DNA of 64,000 bases from Pseudomonas sp. Ant30-3 (GTDB lineage Bacteria; Pseudomonadota; Gammaproteobacteria; Pseudomonadales; Pseudomonadaceae), in assembly GCF_000690905.1 (NCBI RefSeq), contig NZ_JMCL01000040.1, positions 22,969 through 86,968 of the forward strand, read 5' to 3'. Under the pieces are notes generated by a model. The model did not search any database. It was not told the DNA's origin and worked only from the letters and a program-made list of their open reading frames with translations. How positions within the stretch are numbered: position 1 is the stretch's first letter; every line of letters begins with the position of its first letter. The position numbers and the translations under genes were made by a program. Shown here in pieces: positions 59,278 through 64,000 of this stretch.

Positions 59278-59673
59278 ATGAACCCGATGTTAGCCCTTCG
59301 CCAATACCAGAAGATTGGCGCGCAAGCGCAGACTTCCGAAGCCAGCCCCCATCGTCTCGTGCAGATGCTGATGGAAGGTGGCCTTGATCGTATTGCCCAG
59401 GCCAAAGGCGCGATGGAACGCAAGGACATTCCCAACAGGGGTGTGTTGATCGGAAAGGCCATCGGCATCGTCGGTGGTTTGCGTGAAGGTCTTGATCTCG
59501 AGAACCAGGCGGAGTCTGTAGGTGAGCTGGATAACCTTTACATCTACATGATGAAGCGTCTGGCCGAAGCCAACATCAAGGCCGATCCAAAGATACTCGA
59601 CGAAGTCGCCGATCTGCTACGTACCGTCAAAGACGGTTGGGATGCTATCGCCGCGCCGGGTCCGCAGTTTTAA
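59278..59673 (+). CDS. fliS: Flagellar export chaperone FliS
   Basis: A 131-residue helical protein with the FliS pattern: ALRQYQKIGAQAQTSEASPHRLVQMLMEG at 5-33 (in short motifs ALRQYQKIG and SPHRLVQMLMEGGLD), DLENQAESVGELDNLYIYMM near 81. It binds the flagellin C terminus in the cytoplasm before export. With its own sigma-28 promoter it is expressed along with flagellin. 10 bases before the fliT-like gene. Confidence 0.94.
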   Translation: MNPMLALRQYQKIGAQAQTSEASPHRLVQMLMEGGLDRIAQAKGAMERKDIPNRGVLIGKAIGIVGGLREGLDLENQAESVGELDNLYIYMMKRLAEANIKADPKILDEVADLLRTVKDGWDAIAAPGPQF

Positions 59674-59683
59674 GGAGATCACC

Positions 59684-59980
59684 ATGAGTCTTGTCTTGCA
59701 GCGTATCGAACAAACCCGTGAAGGCCTGGTGGGTGCACTGGCCGAGCGAAACTGGGAAGCCATTGGTGCATTGGACCTGGCTTGCCGATCCTGCATGGAA
59801 GACGTTTTGAGTGAAGCTGCCGTGGACGAGGCCGCGTTGCGCGACAACCTTGAAGAGCTGCTCAGTGTGTACAAAAAGCTGCTCGAAGCAGCGACGGGCG
59901 AGCGTCAGGCGATAGTTGAAGAGATGTCGCAGATCCATCAAGCACAGAGTGCAGCAAAGGTTTACCATCTGTTCGGTTGA
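59684..59980 (+). CDS. fliT: FliT-like flagellar protein
   Basis: A 98-residue, fully helical acidic protein (MSLVLQRIEQTREGLVGALA, LLSVYKKLLEAATGERQAIV). Position after fliS and before fleQ corresponds to the fliT-like (fleP) gene of P. aeruginosa. FliT-type proteins are chaperones for the FliD cap. Start ATG 59684 has AAGGAGAT upstream; the frame is open to 59642 within fliS. Confidence 0.8.
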   Translation: MSLVLQRIEQTREGLVGALAERNWEAIGALDLACRSCMEDVLSEAAVDEAALRDNLEELLSVYKKLLEAATGERQAIVEEMSQIHQAQSAAKVYHLFG

Positions 59981-60153
59981 AAAACCGTCAGTTAATCGAA
60001 ACTTTTCTGCGCCATAAATTTGACTGTTCGGCTTTTTTTGACTTAACTAGTGGCTGTTTACGATTACCAGACGTCTACAGGCATATGGTGTCTGCAAGCG
60101 TCCAGCTTGCCCCTTTTTGGGCATCCGAGTTTGACTAGGGAAGTTGCTATTGC

Positions 60154-61629
60154 ATGTGGCGTGAAACCAAAATTCTGCTGATAGATGACGATAGCGTCCG
60201 CCGCCGCGACCTGGCGGTGATTCTAAATTTTCTTGGTGAAGAAAATTTACCCTGCGGAAGCCATGACTGGCAGCAGGCGGTCGGCTCATTGTCATCCAGT
60301 CGTGAAGTGATCTGTGTCCTGATCGGGACGGTCAATGCGCCAGGCGCACTTTTGGGCTTGTTAAAGACACTCTCAACCTGGGATGAGTTCCTTCCGGTTC
60401 TGTTAATGGGCGATAACTCTTCCGTTGACCTGCCTGAAGACCAGCGGCGCAGAGTGCTTTCCACCCTCGAAATGCCGCCCAGCTACAGCAAACTGCTGGA
60501 TTCGCTGCACCGTGCCCAGGTCTATCGCGAGATGTACGACCAGGCCCGCGAGCGCGGTCGCCATCGTGAACCCAATCTTTTCCGCAGCCTCGTCGGCACC
60601 AGCCGGGCGATTCAGCACGTCCGCCAGATGATGCAGCAGGTCGCCGATACTGACGCCAGCGTGCTGATCCTCGGCGAGTCCGGCACTGGCAAGGAAGTGG
60701 TTGCGCGCAACCTGCACTATCACTCCAAGCGACGTGACGCGCCGTTCGTACCCGTCAACTGCGGCGCGATCCCGGCCGAGCTGCTGGAAAGCGAGCTGTT
60801 CGGCCATGAGAAGGGCGCTTTTACCGGCGCGATCACCAGCCGCGCCGGACGCTTCGAGCTGGCCAACGGCGGCACTCTGTTTCTCGATGAAATCGGTGAC
60901 ATGCCGCTGCCCATGCAGGTCAAACTCCTGCGCGTGTTGCAGGAGCGCACCTTCGAACGCGTGGGCAGCAATAAAACCCAGAGCGTTGATGTGCGCATCA
61001 TTGCCGCAACCCACAAGAATCTCGAGAGCATGATCGAGATCGGTAGCTTCCGCGAAGATTTGTACTATCGCCTGAACGTGTTCCCGATCGAGATGGCGCC
61101 GCTGCGTGAACGCGTCGAAGACATTCCCCTGCTGATGAACGAATTGATCTCGCGCATGGAGCACGAGAAGCGCGGTTCGATCCGCTTCAACTCCGCCGCG
61201 ATCATGTCGCTGTGCCGTCACGGCTGGCCGGGCAACGTTCGTGAGCTCGCCAACCTGGTGGAACGCATGGCGATCATGCATCCGTACGGAGTGATTGGCG
61301 TGGTCGAACTGCCGAAGAAATTCCGCTATGTCGATGACGAAGACGAGCAACTGGTCGACAGCTTGCGCAGCGATCTCGAAGAGCGCGTGGCCATCAACGG
61401 TCACACGCCGGATTTCACCGCAAACGCCATGCTGCCGCCGGAAGGTCTCGATCTCAAAGACTACCTGGGTGGTCTCGAGCAAGGGCTGATTCAGCAAGCG
61501 CTCGATGATGCCAACGGCATCGTTGCCCGTGCTGCCGAACGCCTGCGGATTCGTCGCACGACGCTGGTTGAAAAGATGCGCAAATACGGCATGAGCCGTC
61601 GTGACGGTGATGAACAGGCGGATGATTGA
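60154..61629 (+). CDS. fleQ: Flagellar master regulator FleQ
   Basis: A 491-residue enhancer-binding protein. The N-terminal atypical receiver domain (1-~120) keeps DDD at 11-13 but has no clear phospho-acceptor Asp where receivers have one. The AAA+ domain has Walker A GESGTGKE at 174-181 and GAFTGA at 221-226; a C-terminal HTH ([20 protein letters not shown]) ends the protein. FleQ activates sigma-54 flagellar promoters, responds to cyclic di-GMP and, with FleN, also controls exopolysaccharide genes. The 173 bases upstream show no sigma-54 site, in line with sigma-70 control of fleQ. Confidence 0.96.
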   Translation: MWRETKILLIDDDSVRRRDLAVILNFLGEENLPCGSHDWQQAVGSLSSSREVICVLIGTVNAPGALLGLLKTLSTWDEFLPVLLMGDNSSVDLPEDQRRRVLSTLEMPPSYSKLLDSLHRAQVYREMYDQARERGRHREPNLFRSLVGTSRAIQHVRQMMQQVADTDASVLILGESGTGKEVVARNLHYHSKRRDAPFVPVNCGAIPAELLESELFGHEKGAFTGAITSRAGRFELANGGTLFLDEIGDMPLPMQVKLLRVLQERTFERVGSNKTQSVDVRIIAATHKNLESMIEIGSFREDLYYRLNVFPIEMAPLRERVEDIPLLMNELISRMEHEKRGSIRFNSAAIMSLCRHGWPGNVRELANLVERMAIMHPYGVIGVVELPKKFRYVDDEDEQLVDSLRSDLEERVAINGHTPDFTANAMLPPEGLDLKDYLGGLEQGLIQQALDDANGIVARAAERLRIRRTTLVEKMRKYGMSRRDGDEQADD

Positions 61630-61670
61630 CGCCTGTTTTTCAAGTCGCTCATTTATAAGCGGTTTTTTTT

Positions 61671-61686
61671 AGGCACGGGTATTGCT
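61671..61686 (+). promoter_or_regulatory. Sigma-54 promoter of fleSR
   Basis: AGGCAC-GGGTA-TTGCT matches the sigma-54 consensus with exact GG-N10-GC spacing; it lies 54 bases before fleS. FleQ-dependent transcription of fleSR is known in P. aeruginosa. Confidence 0.85.
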
Positions 61687-61739
61687 ACATCCCTCGCAAC
61701 GTTCCGTTTCACTGACGGTCAGCCAAGCGAGAGAGCACA

Positions 61740-62963
61740 ATGCCCCAAGCCGCCCAGATTTTTCCTGTCCCAGACGCATCGGGGCAACCCCCGTCCGTAG
61801 AGCAGGTGAGCCGGCTTGGCCTTGAGCAGGCATTTTCGCTGTTCAATCAGATGTCCAGCCAGTTGACTGACTCCTACAGCTTGCTCGAAGCCCGGGTCAC
61901 CGAGCTCAAGGGTGAGCTGGCGGTGGTCAGTGCTCAGCGCATGCAGGAGCTGGCAGAAAAAGAACGCCTGGCCAACCGCCTGCAAAACCTCCTCGATTTG
62001 TTGCCCGGCGGTGTCATCGTCATCGATGCCCAAGGCATCGTGCGTGAAGCCAACCCTGCCGCTTGTGAGCTGCTCGGTCTGCCCCTTGAGGGCGAGTTGT
62101 GGCGCCACGTGATTGCCCGGTGCTTCGCGCCTCGCGAGGACGATGGTCACGAAATCTCGCTGAAGGACGGTCGGCGATTGTCGATCGCCACTCGTTCGCT
62201 CGATGCCGAACCTGGTCAACTGGTGCTGCTCAACGACCTGACCGAAACCCGCCATCTGCAGGCTCAACTGGCTCGCCATGAAAGGCTGTCGTCGCTTGGC
62301 AAAATGGTCGCTTCGCTGGCGCATCAGATTCGTACGCCATTGTCGGCTGCGCTGCTCTACGCCAGTCACCTGACCGAGCAGGCATTGCCGGTGGAAACCC
62401 AGCAGCGTTTTGCTGGACGACTGAAGGAACGTCTGCACGAGCTGGAGCATCAAGTCCGCGACATGCTGGTGTTTGCGCGCGGCGAGTTGCCTCTGACGGA
62501 TCGCATTACCCCGGCGCTGTTGATGCAGTCGCTGCAATCGGCTGCGCTGACCCACGTTCAGGAGTTGCCGATACGCTGGCAGTGCGACAGTCATGCGGGA
62601 GAGTTGTTGTGCAACCGCGATACGCTGATCGGCGCCATCCTCAATCTACTCGAAAATGCCATCCAGGCGAGCGCCGGCGACGTGCGCCTCAAGGTTCATC
62701 TCTACACCCGTGGCGACAGCTTGCGCGTGTGCGTCAGCGACAATGGCAGTGGCATCGACAGCGAAATACTGGCGCGATTGGGTGAGCCATTTTTCACTAC
62801 CAAAACCACCGGCACCGGCCTCGGCCTGACGGTTGTCAAGGCAGTGGCGCGTGCCCATCAGGGCGAATTGCAGATGCGCTCGCGGCCGGGTCGCGGCACG
62901 TGTGCGCAAGTGATCCTGCCGCTTTTCTCCAGCGAGCGGCCCAATGCGCAGGTTGCGGAGTGA
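61740..62963 (+). CDS. fleS: Flagellar two-component sensor kinase FleS
   Basis: A 407-residue soluble histidine kinase without membrane helices. A coiled coil (~30-85) precedes a PAS domain (~85-170), an H box with H195 (MVASLAHQIRTPLSAAL), and the ATPase domain with NLLENAIQAS, DNGSGIDSEI and GTGLGLTVVKAV. FleS phosphorylates FleR in the third tier of flagellar control. Followed by fleR after two bases. Confidence 0.95.
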   Translation: MPQAAQIFPVPDASGQPPSVEQVSRLGLEQAFSLFNQMSSQLTDSYSLLEARVTELKGELAVVSAQRMQELAEKERLANRLQNLLDLLPGGVIVIDAQGIVREANPAACELLGLPLEGELWRHVIARCFAPREDDGHEISLKDGRRLSIATRSLDAEPGQLVLLNDLTETRHLQAQLARHERLSSLGKMVASLAHQIRTPLSAALLYASHLTEQALPVETQQRFAGRLKERLHELEHQVRDMLVFARGELPLTDRITPALLMQSLQSAALTHVQELPIRWQCDSHAGELLCNRDTLIGAILNLLENAIQASAGDVRLKVHLYTRGDSLRVCVSDNGSGIDSEILARLGEPFFTTKTTGTGLGLTVVKAVARAHQGELQMRSRPGRGTCAQVILPLFSSERPNAQVAE

Positions 62964-62965
62964 GC

Positions 62966-64000
62966 ATGCGAATCAAGGTTCTACTGGTCGAGGACGACCG
63001 TTCGTTACGCGAAGCATTGGCCGACACGCTATTGCTCGCCGGCCACGATTACACGGCTGTCGGTTCCGCAGAAGAAGCGCTGGAAGCAGTCGCTTTCGAG
63101 TCCTTCAATCTTGTGCTCAGTGACGTCAACATGCCCGGCATGGACGGCCATCAGTTGCTTGGTCTCTTGCGCGCCCGTCAGCCGCAACTGCCGGTTCTGC
63201 TGATGACGGCACATGGCGCAGTCGAGCGCGCAGTTGATGCCATGCGCCAGGGCGCAGCGGATTATCTGGTCAAACCCTTCGAGCCCAAAGCACTGCTCGA
63301 TCTGGTGGCGCGCCATGCGCTGGGTAATCTCGGCGCTGTGGAGGGCGAAGGCCCGGTCGCTTTCGAGCCGGCCAGCGCACAGTTACTGGAACTGGCCGCG
63401 CGTGTGGCGCGCAGTGATTCCACAGTATTGATCTCCGGTGAGTCCGGCACCGGTAAAGAAGTGCTCGCCCGCTACATCCATCAGCATTCCCATCGTGCCA
63501 GCCGGCCGTTCATCGCGATCAACTGCGCGGCGATTCCGGACAACATGCTTGAAGCGACCTTGTTCGGTCACGAGAAAGGCTCGTTCACTGGCGCCATTGC
63601 GGCACAGGCTGGCAAGTTCGAACAGGCCGACGGCGGCACGATTCTGCTCGATGAAATTTCCGAAATGCCACTCGGCCTTCAGGCCAAACTGCTGCGCGTT
63701 CTGCAGGAGCGTGAAGTCGAGCGTGTCGGCGCACGCAAACCGATCACTCTGGATATTCGGGTGGTTGCAACCACCAACCGTGACCTGGCCGGCGAAGTGG
63801 CGGCGGGGCGATTCCGTGAAGATCTCTACTACCGGCTCTCGGTGTTCCCGCTCGCCTGGCGGCCATTACGCGAGCGCACCGCCGATATCCTGCCGCTGGC
63901 AGAGCGGCTTTTGAACAAGCACGTCAATAAAATGAAGCATGCGGCAGCCAAATTATCGCCCGCGGCACAGGCATGTCTGATTAGTTACCCATGGCCTGGC
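62966..64000 (+). CDS. fleR: Flagellar response regulator FleR, 3' truncated
   Basis: About 345 residues are visible before the window ends. The receiver domain has VEDDRS at 8-13, phospho-acceptor D53 (LVLSDVNMPGMDG) and YLVKPFEPK. The AAA+ domain has Walker A GESGTGKE and the sigma-54 contact loop GSFTGA in place of GAFTGA. The ATG at 62966 is just after the fleS stop, with CGGAG upstream. FleR activates sigma-54 genes of the third tier such as flgFGHIJK. Confidence 0.95.
   Translation, partial: MRIKVLLVEDDRSLREALADTLLLAGHDYTAVGSAEEALEAVAFESFNLVLSDVNMPGMDGHQLLGLLRARQPQLPVLLMTAHGAVERAVDAMRQGAADYLVKPFEPKALLDLVARHALGNLGAVEGEGPVAFEPASAQLLELAARVARSDSTVLISGESGTGKEVLARYIHQHSHRASRPFIAINCAAIPDNMLEATLFGHEKGSFTGAIAAQAGKFEQADGGTILLDEISEMPLGLQAKLLRVLQEREVERVGARKPITLDIRVVATTNRDLAGEVAAGRFREDLYYRLSVFPLAWRPLRERTADILPLAERLLNKHVNKMKHAAAKLSPAAQACLISYPWPG

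Noticed and set aside
61621..61670. Terminator candidate after fleQ (CGCT...AGCG then T-run)
   Set aside because: Only a four-base stem can form, too weak to call, although the eight-T run is notable.
1..64000. CRISPR array, prophage, insertion sequence, tRNA or rRNA genes
   Set aside because: No regularly spaced repeats with unique spacers, no transposase or phage structural gene and no tRNA-like cloverleaf were recognised on reading both strands. The repeats present are REP palindromes.

Overview
The window is a chromosomal segment of a fluorescent Pseudomonas, most likely the P. fluorescens group. The grounds are a GC-rich codon style, several families of short palindromic REP repeats typical of this group, a complete phhABC/phhR phenylalanine catabolic locus, and a polar-flagellum cluster in the order flgFGHIJKL - fgt1 - fgt2 - ketoacyl synthase III - fliC - flaG - fliD - fliS - fliT - fleQ - fleSR. 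The fgt1-fgt2-KASIII-fliC order is the one I know from P. syringae. No tRNA, rRNA, CRISPR array, prophage or insertion sequence was seen.

Layout. 1-18.2 kb is core chromosome: a truncated FimV-like gene, a SelT/W/H-type thioredoxin-fold protein, an EamA exporter, two AraC-family regulators, an LpxH-like phosphoesterase, an HD-domain/DUF962 pair, a TrkH potassium transporter and a nitroreductase. A Cpx-like envelope-stress system (cpxR, a Spy/CpxP-like protein and cpxA, with a CpxR-type GTAAA direct repeat) follows, then yciI/yciB, PHP phosphoesterase-yciO-scpA-scpB and rluB. 18.4-20.5 kb holds an aroP permease preceded by a possible Trp-containing leader peptide.

20.55-22.86 kb is an AT-richer accessory islet. 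It contains an orphan type VI secretion hcp gene overlapping a DUF4225-type gene (candidate effector) and three diverged copies of a 69-residue two-helix membrane protein (candidate immunity proteins). A fossil piece of a second hcp lies next to the first copy. This is the best candidate for a little-described system.

23.0-29.8 kb returns to core genes (arfB, an MFS transporter, phhCBA and divergent phhR with two PhhR boxes). 29.8-39.6 kb is an eight-gene sugar-modification operon behind a good sigma-54 promoter: WbqC-like protein, giant glycosyltransferase, two methyltransferases, SDR, ATP-grasp, phosphoesterase and PLP aminotransferase. Its position between phhR and flgF, its flagellar-type promoter and its giant glycosyltransferase related to Fgt1 suggest that it builds and attaches a flagellin glycan. 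39.9-64 kb is the flagellar cluster, with sigma-54 sites (flgF, fleSR, possibly fliD) and sigma-28 sites (fliC, fliS). fgt1 carries a ten-G run in its coding region, so it may be phase-variable. The window ends inside fleR.
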